DNA of 64,000 nucleotides from Anaerolineales bacterium UBA5195. GTDB lineage: Bacteria; Chloroflexota; Anaerolineae; Anaerolineales; Villigracilaceae. The stretch covers positions 139,337 to 203,336 of the forward strand of contig DHVZ01000077.1 in the NCBI GenBank assembly GCA_002412925.1. The letters run 5' to 3'. A program made the translations under genes and the position numbers. Shown here piece after piece: positions 24,211 to 32,495 of the stretch. Within the stretch, counting starts at the first letter, position 1. Each line of letters starts with the position of its first letter. The notes under the pieces are model-generated. The model worked only from the letters and a program-made list of their open reading frames with translations, did not search any database and was not told the origin of the DNA.

Positions 24211-24858
24211 ATGTCGACTGAATTGTTCCAGTTGATGGCTGCAAGTATCATCGATGGCGACGCGGAGGTCGCCGTGGAATTGGCCAAGCAGTCTGTGGCT
24301 GCCGGGGTTGACCCGCTGGAGGCCATCACCAAAGGCTATGTGATCGGCGTCAACCAGGTGGGTGAAGCCTTTTCATGCGGCGACGCCTTCCTGCCTGAGC
24401 TGGTGATGGCGGGTGAGGCGATGAAATCGGCGGTGGCGGCCCTTGAGCCTGAAATGGTGAGACGCGGCTCGGAGCGTCAGATGCTTGGGAAAGTCGTCCT
24501 GGCCACGGTGGAAGGGGATATTCACGAGATTGGCAAGTCGTTGGTTGGGACGATGCTCTCCGCTTCTGGTTTCCAGGTTTACGACCTGGGTGTGGATGTG
24601 GCCGTGAACAAAATCATCGGCAAAGCCATTGAAGTCAATGCCAATATTATTGCGATGAGCGCCTTGCTGACCACTACCATGGTCAAGCAGCGTGAAGTGA
24701 TCGAAGAACTTGAAAAAGAAAGCCTCCGGGGCAAATTCAAGATCCTGGTTGGCGGCGCGCCTGTCACTCGGGACTGGGTTCAGAAAATCGGCGCGGATGG
24801 CTATAGTGAGGATGCCATTGGCGCTGTGAACGTTGCCAAATCGTTGATGAGCGCTTGA
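24211..24858 (+). CDS. Corrinoid protein of a methyltransferase system (MtbC/MttC-like)
   Basis: A 215-residue cobalamin-binding methyl carrier. Residues about 1-88 form the helical cap domain; about 92-215 the Rossmann-like B12 domain. EGDIHEIGKSLV carries the D-x-H-x-x-G motif with His105 as lower cobalt ligand, followed by the family's S-x-L (MSALLTT) and GG (VGGAP) loops. GAGGAG precedes ATG 24211. It is the first gene of the cluster and the only corrinoid protein in the window, so it presumably serves all three MttB-family proteins (24971, 34411, 37033) and the pterin methyltransferase (38656). Confidence 0.95.
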   Translation: MSTELFQLMAASIIDGDAEVAVELAKQSVAAGVDPLEAITKGYVIGVNQVGEAFSCGDAFLPELVMAGEAMKSAVAALEPEMVRRGSERQMLGKVVLATVEGDIHEIGKSLVGTMLSASGFQVYDLGVDVAVNKIIGKAIEVNANIIAMSALLTTTMVKQREVIEELEKESLRGKFKILVGGAPVTRDWVQKIGADGYSEDAIGAVNVAKSLMSA

Positions 24859-24970
24859 GCCTTGCCACTCGTGCCGCAACCAACTGATCCTACATTTTTA
24901 GAAAGTTGCGGTACTCATTGGCTTAAATCACAGATGTCAATCCTGGAAGAGTGCTGGTCGCGGAGAATCT

Positions 24971-26428
24971 ATGCAGCCAAAAATGGAGTTGCTTTCGCAA
25001 GAACTGGTGGGTCGCGTTCTGGATGAAGCTTACCAGTTGATGCTGAATCCCGGGATCAAGGTGCAGTCGGCTGAAGCTCGTCAGTTGCTGGCTGAGGCGG
25101 GGGCGCGGGTCAGCGCCGAGAGTGAAGTTGTTAAAATCCCGCAAAAGGTGGTTGAGAAAGCGCTTGAAACTGTCCCGCACGTTTTCACCGTCTATGATCG
25201 GCTGGGGAACCCGGCAGTCACCTATGGCGGCGATATTGTCCAGTTTGACCCGGGCTCTTCGGGCGTCCACATTTTTGACCCTGAAACGTTTGAGCACAAG
25301 ACTTCTTACGCAAACGACCTGGCGCGGGTGGTCAAAATTGCCGAGATGCTGCCTCAGTACGATGCTCAATCGACAGCGATTGTCTGTAACGAAATCCCCA
25401 AGGAAGTTGGCGATCTCTACCGGTTGTATGTGGTTCTGCTGCATTCGAACAAACCAATCATCACCGGTTCATTCTCCATCCAGACCCTGGATGTGATGAT
25501 CGAAATGCTTTCGATATTTGCAGGCAGCCGCCAGGAACTGGCCGACAAGCCCCAGGCCGTTTTCGACGTTTGCCCCTCACCGCCGTTGATTTGGAGTGAA
25601 TTTGGCTCCCAGAATCTGATCGAACTGGCCCGGGCGGGCGTCCCCGCCGAAATGGTCTCGATGCCGCTGGCGGGCGGGGCGGCGCCTGTCACTTTGCTCG
25701 GCTCGGTAGTCCAGCACGCCGCCGAATGCTTGAGTGGCATCGCCATCCACCAATTGGCCCGGGCGGGCGCGCCGATTGTTTGGGGTGGTGCGCCCGCGAT
25801 TTTCGATATGCGCAAGGGGAGTACACCCTTCGGCGCAGTGGAAACGGCCATGATCGATGCCTCGTATGCCCAGGTTGGCAAGTCGCTTGGGCTGCCCACG
25901 CACGCCTATCTCGGCGCGAGCGACTCGAAGTTGATCGACGCCCAGGCCGGGCTGGAAAGCGGCCTGACGGCCATGATCGGCGCGCTGGCGGGGATCAACA
26001 TGATTTCGGGTGCGGGGATGCTCGACTTCCTGGCCTGTCAAAGCCCTGAAAAACTTGTCATGGATGCCGAAGCGATTGGGATGATTAAACGCCTGCTGGG
26101 TGGGATGAAAGTCCAAACCGAGACCCTGGCGACGGCCATGTTCGAGGGGATCAACTTCAAAGGTGATTTCCTGAAGCAAAAAATCACTCGTGAATTGTTT
26201 GCCAGGGAACAATACCTGCCCTCAGCCGTGATCGACCGGGCCTCTGTGCGAGGCTGGCAGGCGGAAGGCGGTACAGACGCTTTTACCCGCGCCAAAATCC
26301 GCACCAGGCAGCTCCTGGCTGAGTACAAACGGCCTGAAATGGAGCCAGGTAAGGAAAAAGCGCTGAGCAGCCTGGTGGGAAAAATGGCCCGCGCAGCCGG
26401 GATGGAGACCCTGCCTACGTTGGAGTAA
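24971..26428 (+). CDS. MttB-family (non-pyrrolysine) methylamine/betaine:corrinoid methyltransferase, copy 1
   Basis: A 485-residue TIM-barrel protein of the trimethylamine-methyltransferase family (COG5598-like). Seen: the N-terminal helical region (AYQLMLNPGIKVQSAEARQLL), VYDRLGNPAVTYGG, the GGAAPVTLLGSVVQHAAE core and a C-terminal KGDFLKQKITRELFAREQYLPSAVIDR segment. The frame has no internal TAG, so it lacks the pyrrolysine of true MttB. Family members use quaternary amines such as glycine betaine, proline betaine or carnitine; the substrate here is unknown. GGAGAATCT precedes ATG 24971. It sits 112 nt after the corrinoid-protein gene and is followed by a strong hairpin. Confidence 0.92.
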   Translation: MQPKMELLSQELVGRVLDEAYQLMLNPGIKVQSAEARQLLAEAGARVSAESEVVKIPQKVVEKALETVPHVFTVYDRLGNPAVTYGGDIVQFDPGSSGVHIFDPETFEHKTSYANDLARVVKIAEMLPQYDAQSTAIVCNEIPKEVGDLYRLYVVLLHSNKPIITGSFSIQTLDVMIEMLSIFAGSRQELADKPQAVFDVCPSPPLIWSEFGSQNLIELARAGVPAEMVSMPLAGGAAPVTLLGSVVQHAAECLSGIAIHQLARAGAPIVWGGAPAIFDMRKGSTPFGAVETAMIDASYAQVGKSLGLPTHAYLGASDSKLIDAQAGLESGLTAMIGALAGINMISGAGMLDFLACQSPEKLVMDAEAIGMIKRLLGGMKVQTETLATAMFEGINFKGDFLKQKITRELFAREQYLPSAVIDRASVRGWQAEGGTDAFTRAKIRTRQLLAEYKRPEMEPGKEKALSSLVGKMARAAGMETLPTLE

Positions 26429-26435
26429 ATGCTAT

Positions 26436-26468
26436 GAGATGCAGAAGGTCGTTGACCTTCTGCATCTC
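26436..26468 (+). terminator. 15-bp perfect hairpin after the first MttB-family gene
   Basis: GAGATGCAGAAGGTC, loop GTT, then GACCTTCTGCATCTC, followed by TGTTATATAATAAAA. The stem is perfect but the tail is only partly T-rich, so termination may be incomplete. Its right arm contains the -35 of the next promoter. Confidence 0.6.
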
Positions 26469-26479
26469 TGTTATATAAT
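26452..26479 (+). promoter_or_regulatory. Probable promoter of the oligopeptide transporter genes
   Basis: -35 TTGACC (26452-26457), 16-nt spacer, -10 TATAAT (26474-26479). The -35 overlaps the loop and right arm of the hairpin at 26436-26468. The leader before the substrate-binding protein is about 125 nt. Confidence 0.65.
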
Positions 26480-26610
26480 AAAAAGTGCTTTGGCGTGTTC
26501 TTGTTCTGCAGGCAGAGCTGGATGGAGGTGAAATAAAAGGGATAAAGCCATTTCGTTCGCGGATCGTAAAAATTGACTATTTCGCTATTGGGAGAGAAGA
26601 GGAGAAGCTC

Positions 26611-28251
26611 ATGTTTAAGAAATCCCTGATTTTGAAATTCGTTATTCTTTTGACGATTGCGAGTCTGGCGCTCTCCGCCTGTGGCGGAGCCGGCGGGGGG
26701 ACGACCGGCCAGTCAAAAGTTGCCACGTTGATTTTTACGCAAGAGCCGGACACGATGAATCCGCTCTATACCAATATGTTTTTTTCGAGCATCCTGCACC
26801 AGGTCTGGAACGTTTGGGCCTGGCAGTATGATGACCAAAATAAGCCCTACCCTGTCCTTGTCAAAGAAATTCCAACCGAGCAGAATGGCGGCATCTCTGC
26901 CGACGGGAAAACCCTGACCTTGAAACTGCGCGAAGATCTCACCTGGTCAGATGGGGAGAAACTGACCTCGGCAGATTTCAAGTTTACTTACGAGATGTAT
27001 GTCAGCCCCAAAAATGCCGTTGCCACTACTTATCCTTATGACCAGATTGCCAGCCTGGAAACGCCGGATGATTTCACTGTTGTCGTGAATTTTGAGTCGC
27101 CGTTTGCGCCCTGGCTGCAACTCTTTCATGGGATTTTGCCGGAGCATGTCTTGAAACCGGTTTTCGACAAAGATGGCAGCCTGGATACGGCCGTCTGGAA
27201 CAAAGCGCCCACTGCCGGGATCGGGCCGTTCAAGTTTGATAAATGGGAATCTGGCTCGTACCTGCGCTTTGTGCGCAACGACAAGTATTTCGGCACCAAA
27301 CCCGTTCTGGATGAGATTTTTGTCAAGATTGTCCCGGATGACGCCGCGCAGGTGGCTGCGCTCAAAGCCGGGGATGGCGACTTGGGAATCTTTATTTCCT
27401 ACCCCGATCTGCCCGCCCTCGAAGAAGCCGGCCTCAGCATTCAGAATGTCCAATCCGGGTATCATGAGGGCTGGTTTATCAGCCTGGGTGAGAAAGCCCA
27501 CCCGGCCTTACAGGATGTGCGTGTGCGCCAGGCGCTGGTTTACGCTGTGGATCGCGAGAAAATTGCCAAGGATTTGCTGCTTGGCAGGACCAAGCCCGGC
27601 GCGACCCTCTGGGATAATTCGCCTTACGTCAACCCCGAGCTGAAACCCTACCCATTTGACCCGGAAAAAGCCAAAGCCTTGCTTGATGAGGCTGGCTGGA
27701 AGGATTCCAATGGCAACGGTACCCGCGACAAGGACGGCGTGGAACTTGTCCTGCGCTACGGGACGACCACCAAGGAAGTTCGTCAAAATACCCAGGCCGT
27801 TGTTCAGCAGATGCTGGAAACTGTTGGAATCAAGGTGAATTTGACGAACTATGATTCGGACATCTTCTTTGCCAGCTACGCTGATCAAGGCCCGGCCTAT
27901 ACGGGCGAGTTGGACATCATGGAATGGTCGGATGTGACCCAATTCCCCGATCCGAACTTCACCTATTTCCTCTGTTCTGAAATTCCCAGCGACGAATCGC
28001 CGCAGGGCGTGAATGCCCAGTATCTGTGTGACAAGGAACTGGATGGGCTTTTCCAACAGCAGGCAATTGAAGTGGATACGGCCGAACGGATCGCGACTTT
28101 CCACAAGATTACCAAGATCGTTTACGACCAGGTTTATTGGGTTAGCATGTGGCAGGACCCCGATCTTTGGGCAGTCGGCAAGCGGCTGGGCAATGTCAAA
28201 CTTTCGGGCGCAACGCCATTCTATAATATCGGCGAGTGGACTCTGAAATAA
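26611..28251 (+). CDS. Oligopeptide ABC transporter, substrate-binding lipoprotein (SBP family 5)
   Basis: A 546-residue lipoprotein: N-terminal lysines, hydrophobic stretch, lipobox LALSAC (Cys near residue 24) followed by GGAGGG. The body has family-5 text: FTQEPDTMNPLYTN, LTLKLREDLTWSDGEKLTSADFKFTYEMY, VRQALVYAVDREKI, and the Ca-loop-like DSNGNGTRDKDG. It captures the substrate outside the membrane for the permeases at 28362 and 29403. GAGGAGAAG precedes ATG 26611. Family 5 binds di- and oligopeptides but also nickel, opines and small amides. Placement among methyltransferases suggests a methylated or betaine-containing ligand (inference). Confidence 0.94.
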   Translation: MFKKSLILKFVILLTIASLALSACGGAGGGTTGQSKVATLIFTQEPDTMNPLYTNMFFSSILHQVWNVWAWQYDDQNKPYPVLVKEIPTEQNGGISADGKTLTLKLREDLTWSDGEKLTSADFKFTYEMYVSPKNAVATTYPYDQIASLETPDDFTVVVNFESPFAPWLQLFHGILPEHVLKPVFDKDGSLDTAVWNKAPTAGIGPFKFDKWESGSYLRFVRNDKYFGTKPVLDEIFVKIVPDDAAQVAALKAGDGDLGIFISYPDLPALEEAGLSIQNVQSGYHEGWFISLGEKAHPALQDVRVRQALVYAVDREKIAKDLLLGRTKPGATLWDNSPYVNPELKPYPFDPEKAKALLDEAGWKDSNGNGTRDKDGVELVLRYGTTTKEVRQNTQAVVQQMLETVGIKVNLTNYDSDIFFASYADQGPAYTGELDIMEWSDVTQFPDPNFTYFLCSEIPSDESPQGVNAQYLCDKELDGLFQQQAIEVDTAERIATFHKITKIVYDQVYWVSMWQDPDLWAVGKRLGNVKLSGATPFYNIGEWTLK

Positions 28252-28298
28252 ACCTGCCCAGGTAGCGCATCGCGTTACTCGTTCAAACCATATTTTCA

Positions 28299-28332
28299 GG
28301 CTATTGCAGGTCATTACCGGCCTGCAATAGCC
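28299..28332. repeat. 12-bp perfect hairpin between binding protein and permease genes
   Basis: GGCTATTGCAGG (28299-28310) and CCTGCAATAGCC (28321-28332), 10-nt loop, no T-tract. Such hairpins after a binding-protein gene commonly protect its mRNA so that it exceeds the permeases; that role is inferred here. Confidence 0.65.
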
Positions 28333-28361
28333 GGTTATCCCGGCAGACGGAGAAACACAAG

Positions 28362-29393
28362 ATGCTCCGATATATCCTGAGACGCCTCTTGCAGGGCATC
28401 CCGCTCGTTTTTTTGGTTAGCGTAGTCTTGTTTGTGATGATGCAAAATATGGGCGACCCATTGGCAACCATGGGTGGGCGTTCGGTCACGCGTAAGGAAG
28501 ACCGCGAACGCCTCTCGCGCCAGATGGGCTTTGACAAACCCATCCTGGTCCAGTATTTTTACTGGCTGGTGGGCAACGATTGGGCCAAAATCGACATGGA
28601 TGGGGATGGTGTGGCCGAAAGTTACGGGGTGCGCAAGGGCGTCCTGCGCGGTGATTTTGGCATGTCGTTGGTGGCACGCCAGCCAGCCCTGGAGGTGATT
28701 CTTTCACGCTTGCCGAATACGCTGATCCTGATGGTAACCGCCGAAATCGTGGTCATTTTTGGCGCCCTGATTTTGGGCGTTTATTCTGCTTTGCGGCAAT
28801 ACTCCCTTCTTGATAACCTGGTGACAACGCTCTCGTTCATTGGCTATTCGATGCCGATTTTCTTTGTGGCCCTCAGCGTGATGTACATTTTTGCGGTTAA
28901 CTTCAAACGCTGGGGTTTGCCGTACCTGCCCACAGTGGGGATGTTCGATCCGCGTGTGGGGCAAACCCCCGGACAGGTCATCTGGCACATGATCCTGCCT
29001 GTCTTTACGATTGCGCTGACCAGTTTTTCGGCTTACAGCCGCTACATCCGCAGCACGATGCTCGAGGCCTTGGGACAGGATTACATCCGCACAGCGCGCG
29101 CCAAAGGTCTCCCAAAGCGCGAGATTGTCTTTATCCATGCCCTGAAAAATGCCTCCCTGCCGATTGTGACCGTCATTGGCCTGGACTTGCCTTTCCTGTT
29201 GGGCGGCGCACTGGTCACAGAGCGGATTTTCGCCTGGCCGGGGATGGGGCGTTTGTTCATTGACCATGTTTCCCGCGGCGATACGCCGGTGGTGATGGGA
29301 ATTATGATGCTGATCGCCGTCGCTGTCGTTGTCTTTCAAATCCTGACCGATGTGGTCTATGCCTGGCTCGATCCGCGGATTCGCTACGATTAA
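28362..29393 (+). CDS. Oligopeptide ABC transporter permease (DppB-type)
   Basis: A 343-residue DppB/OppB permease: helix at about 9-30, a long extracytoplasmic loop, then five more helices. The EAA-like cytoplasmic loop reads DYIRTARAKGLPKREIVFIHALKNA and the C terminus is DVVYAWLDPRIRYD, both typical. The first outer loop carries an insert with DMDGDGVAES (residues 78-87), resembling a calcium-binding EF-hand/dockerin loop, uncommon in this family. GGAGAAAC precedes ATG 28362. Forms the channel with the DppC-type permease, 9 nt downstream. Confidence 0.94.
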   Translation: MLRYILRRLLQGIPLVFLVSVVLFVMMQNMGDPLATMGGRSVTRKEDRERLSRQMGFDKPILVQYFYWLVGNDWAKIDMDGDGVAESYGVRKGVLRGDFGMSLVARQPALEVILSRLPNTLILMVTAEIVVIFGALILGVYSALRQYSLLDNLVTTLSFIGYSMPIFFVALSVMYIFAVNFKRWGLPYLPTVGMFDPRVGQTPGQVIWHMILPVFTIALTSFSAYSRYIRSTMLEALGQDYIRTARAKGLPKREIVFIHALKNASLPIVTVIGLDLPFLLGGALVTERIFAWPGMGRLFIDHVSRGDTPVVMGIMMLIAVAVVVFQILTDVVYAWLDPRIRYD

Positions 29394-29402
29394 AGGGCTG
29401 CC

Positions 29403-30362
29403 ATGACTGATTCATCCCAAGCTCCTGCAGCAAACACTGCCAGCCTGGCCCTGGACGAACTCGACGCCCCGCCGCTTTCGCTTTCCAAAATGGCCTGGCT
29501 GCGTTTCCGGCGGCATAAAATGGCCCTGGTCGGCGTCGGAATCCTGGTTGTTTTGATTTTGTATTGTATCGGCGGTGCGTTTGTTTTCAGCGAAAAATAC
29601 GCAAACTTCAACGATACCGGGATTGCCCTGCGGCCGCCTTCGATGGAACATCCCTTTGGCACCGATACGATTGGGCGCGACATCCTAGCCCGTACCATTT
29701 ACGGCGGCCAGATTTCACTGATGATTGGCCTGACGGCCGTTTTGCTCGAAGTCAGCTTGGGAATTGTGATCGGCGCGTTGGCGGGCTATTTTGGCGGCTG
29801 GATTGACAACCTGCTGATGCGCTTTACCGAGGCAATCCTGATCATCCCGCAGATTTTCCTGCTTTTAGTGATGGCGAAGTTTTTTGCCGGGGATATTCCA
29901 AACCTCTCGTTTCTGGGGCGCGAGTTCAGCGGGAGCGTGGTTGTGATTGTGGTCATCATCGGGCTGACCTCCTGGCCTTACCTGGCGCGCATTGTTCGGG
30001 CGGAATTTCTCTCGATCAAGGAAAATGAGTTTGTGCTTGCGGCGCGCGCCACAGGGACTTCAACCCCTGAGATCATTTTCTTGCACATCCTCCCGAACTG
30101 CGTCGCCCCGATTGTGGTTTCGGCCACACTTGGCGTCGCCAACGCGATCACGCTCGAAGCCTACATCAGTTTCCTGGGTTTGGGCGTTCAGCCGCCAACC
30201 GCCACCTGGGGCAATATGCTCGAGGGCGCCTACAACTATATCGAAACTGCCTACTGGCTCTGGTTATTCCCCGGTTTGCTGATCCTGTTCATCGTCCTGG
30301 CGATCAACTTTGTCGGCGATGGCTTGCGCGATGCTCTTGATCCGCGCAGCCGGACAGTCTGA
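29403..30362 (+). CDS. Oligopeptide ABC transporter permease (DppC-type)
   Basis: A 319-residue DppC/OppC permease. N-terminal cytoplasmic tail ending MAWLRFRRHKMALVG, first helix at about 40-60, HPFGTDTIGRDILARTIYGG (family signature), then five helices with the EAA loop FVLAARATGTSTPEIIFLHILPN and terminal NFVGDGLRDALDPR. It forms the membrane pore with the preceding DppB-type protein. Stop and next start are separated by 7 nt, so the permease and ATPase genes are one transcript. Confidence 0.95.
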   Translation: MTDSSQAPAANTASLALDELDAPPLSLSKMAWLRFRRHKMALVGVGILVVLILYCIGGAFVFSEKYANFNDTGIALRPPSMEHPFGTDTIGRDILARTIYGGQISLMIGLTAVLLEVSLGIVIGALAGYFGGWIDNLLMRFTEAILIIPQIFLLLVMAKFFAGDIPNLSFLGREFSGSVVVIVVIIGLTSWPYLARIVRAEFLSIKENEFVLAARATGTSTPEIIFLHILPNCVAPIVVSATLGVANAITLEAYISFLGLGVQPPTATWGNMLEGAYNYIETAYWLWLFPGLLILFIVLAINFVGDGLRDALDPRSRTV

Positions 30363-30369
30363 GGCTGCC

Positions 30370-31362
30370 ATGACAAAAAACCTGCTCGAAGTGCGTGACC
30401 TGAAAACCCGCTTTCATACCCCCGAAGGCATCGTCCATGCGGTCAATGGTGTTTCGTTTGACTTGCCTGAAGGCAGCACCCTGGCCGTTGTTGGCGAGAG
30501 CGGCTGCGGGAAGTCAGTGACGATGCTCTCCATCCTGCGGCTGATTCCCGTTCCACCGGGAGAAATTGCCAGCGGCGCAGTCTTCTATCGCGGACAGGAT
30601 TTGTTCAAACTAAGCGATACTGAAATGGAGATGAACATCCGCGGCCAGGCGATTGCGATGATTTTCCAAGACCCGATGACTTCGCTCAACCCGGTGCTGA
30701 CGATTGGCCGCCAGTTGACCGAGCCGCTTCGGGTTCATCTTGGAATGGGCAAGGAACAGGCCAACCGGCGCGCCCTCGAACTGCTTGAAATGGTTGGCAT
30801 CCCCAACACCGGCAACCGGCTGGAAAGTTATCCACACCAGTTTTCGGGCGGGATGCGCCAGCGGGTGATGATTGCAATGGCGCTGGCCTGTAACCCGAGC
30901 CTTCTGATTGCGGATGAGCCGACTACTGCCCTGGATGTCACCATTCAGGCGCAAATCATCGAACTGGTCGAAGACCTCCGCTGCGAGATTGGCCTGTCGA
31001 TTATCTGGATCACCCACGATTTGGGCGTGGTGGCCGGGATGGCCGACCGGGTGATTGTCATGTATGCGGGTTATATCGTCGAAGAAGCCGGGGTCGAGGC
31101 GCTTTACGAAGACCCCTGCCATCCGTACACACTTGCTTTGCTGGCGGCCCTGCCGCGCGTGGATCGCCGCCGTGACAAAAAACTAAAATCCATTCCCGGC
31201 GCGCCGCCCAACCTGTTGATTGAGCCCAAGGGCTGTCCGTTTGCGCCACGTTGCGAATACGTTCAGGAATGCTGTCATCGGGAAAACCCGGCGCTGACCT
31301 CTATTGCCCCCGGCCATCAAATTGCCTGCTGGGTCGATTCCAAAACCGGAGCCTTGCGATGA
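30370..31362 (+). CDS. Oligopeptide ABC transporter ATPase (DppD-type)
   Basis: A 330-residue ATPase: Walker A VGESGCGKS, signature FSGGMRQRVMIA, Walker B LLIADEPTTALDV, H-loop WITHDLGVV. The C-terminal peptide-transporter extension has PGAPPNLLIEPKGCPFAPRC with a cysteine pattern (CPFAPRCEY...CC) typical of DppD/OppD, which bind a 4Fe-4S cluster in some members. Start ATG 30370 is chosen because it follows the DppC stop and begins right before LLEVRDLKTRF. The stop overlaps the next start (ATGA). Confidence 0.95.
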   Translation: MTKNLLEVRDLKTRFHTPEGIVHAVNGVSFDLPEGSTLAVVGESGCGKSVTMLSILRLIPVPPGEIASGAVFYRGQDLFKLSDTEMEMNIRGQAIAMIFQDPMTSLNPVLTIGRQLTEPLRVHLGMGKEQANRRALELLEMVGIPNTGNRLESYPHQFSGGMRQRVMIAMALACNPSLLIADEPTTALDVTIQAQIIELVEDLRCEIGLSIIWITHDLGVVAGMADRVIVMYAGYIVEEAGVEALYEDPCHPYTLALLAALPRVDRRRDKKLKSIPGAPPNLLIEPKGCPFAPRCEYVQECCHRENPALTSIAPGHQIACWVDSKTGALR

Positions 31363-32363
31363 GCGTCAACGAAGCCTCCCTTGTGGATCATAAAGCCCTG
31401 GTTAAAGTCGAAAACCTGACCAAGCATTTTCCTGTCACGCGCGGCTTGATTCTGGAACGCAAGATTGGCCTGGTGCGAGCGGTGGATGGCATCTCGTTTG
31501 AAATCCAGCGCGGCGAGACTCTCGGCCTGGTCGGTGAAAGCGGCTGCGGAAAAACGACCGCCGGGCGGACCTTGTTGGGGTTGTACCCGGCCACCAGTGG
31601 CGAGGTTTTCATCGACAACCAGGATCTGCGTCATGCCCGGGGCGCGGAGCTGATGGCCCTGCGCCGCAAGGCCCAGATTATTTTCCAGGATCCTTACGCC
31701 TCGCTCAACCCGCGCTGGACAGTCAATTCCATTATTGCCGAGCCGCTCCGCGTTCATCGCCTGCTGCCCAACGAAAAGGAGCGCACGGCGCGGGTCAGGG
31801 AATTACTTCAACTGGTGGGATTAAGCCCCTCGCACCTGAATCGTTTCCCGCATGAATTTTCAGGTGGGCAGCGCCAGCGGATTGGCATCGCCCGCGCCCT
31901 GGCCTCGAACCCGCTCTTTGTGGTCTGCGATGAGCCGATTTCTGCCCTGGATGTTTCGATCCAGGCTCAGGTGGTCAACCTGCTCGAAGATTTGCAGGAT
32001 CGCCTCGGGCTGACCTACCTGTTCATCGCCCACGACCTGAGCATGGTGCGCCATATCTGCGACCGGGTGGCGGTCATGTATCTCGGCGTGATCGTCGAAC
32101 TGGCCGACCGGGATGAACTCTACGAGAACCCGCTGCATCCCTATTCCCTGGCCCTGCTTTCAGCAGTTCCAATTCCCGACCCCCACAAGGACCGGGCGCG
32201 CAAACGGACGGTTTTGAAGGGCGAAATCCCCAGCCCGCTCAACCCACCCTCCGGCTGTCGTTTCCATCCGCGCTGCCCGCTGGCCGACCAGCAATGCAGC
32301 GCCGAAACACCCACGTGGCGCGAGGCGGGCCCCGGGCATTGGGTTGCCTGCCATCATATTTAA
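31359..32363 (+). CDS. Oligopeptide ABC transporter ATPase (DppF-type)
   Basis: A 334-residue ATPase: Walker A VGESGCGKTT, signature FSGGQRQRIGIA, Walker B LFVVCDEPISALDVS, H-loop FIAHDLSMV, and C-terminal GEIPSPLNPPSGCRFHPRCP. Its ATG overlaps the DppD stop in ATGA, so translation is coupled. With the DppD-type ATPase it energises the DppBC channel; all five components of the importer are present between 26611 and 32363. The next gene is an S9 peptidase after a 132-nt gap. Confidence 0.95.
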   Translation: MSVNEASLVDHKALVKVENLTKHFPVTRGLILERKIGLVRAVDGISFEIQRGETLGLVGESGCGKTTAGRTLLGLYPATSGEVFIDNQDLRHARGAELMALRRKAQIIFQDPYASLNPRWTVNSIIAEPLRVHRLLPNEKERTARVRELLQLVGLSPSHLNRFPHEFSGGQRQRIGIARALASNPLFVVCDEPISALDVSIQAQVVNLLEDLQDRLGLTYLFIAHDLSMVRHICDRVAVMYLGVIVELADRDELYENPLHPYSLALLSAVPIPDPHKDRARKRTVLKGEIPSPLNPPSGCRFHPRCPLADQQCSAETPTWREAGPGHWVACHHI

Positions 32364-32495
32364 CAAACGTGGGTGCCTCGCGCCAGCCGTATAGGGGAAT
32401 TCCCTTGGACGGAGAGCGCTTTTGCTGGAAACCACCCCCTTTGGGTTGGTGCGATGCACTCATTATTGGAATGCGAGCCATGAACGAGTCGAGCG

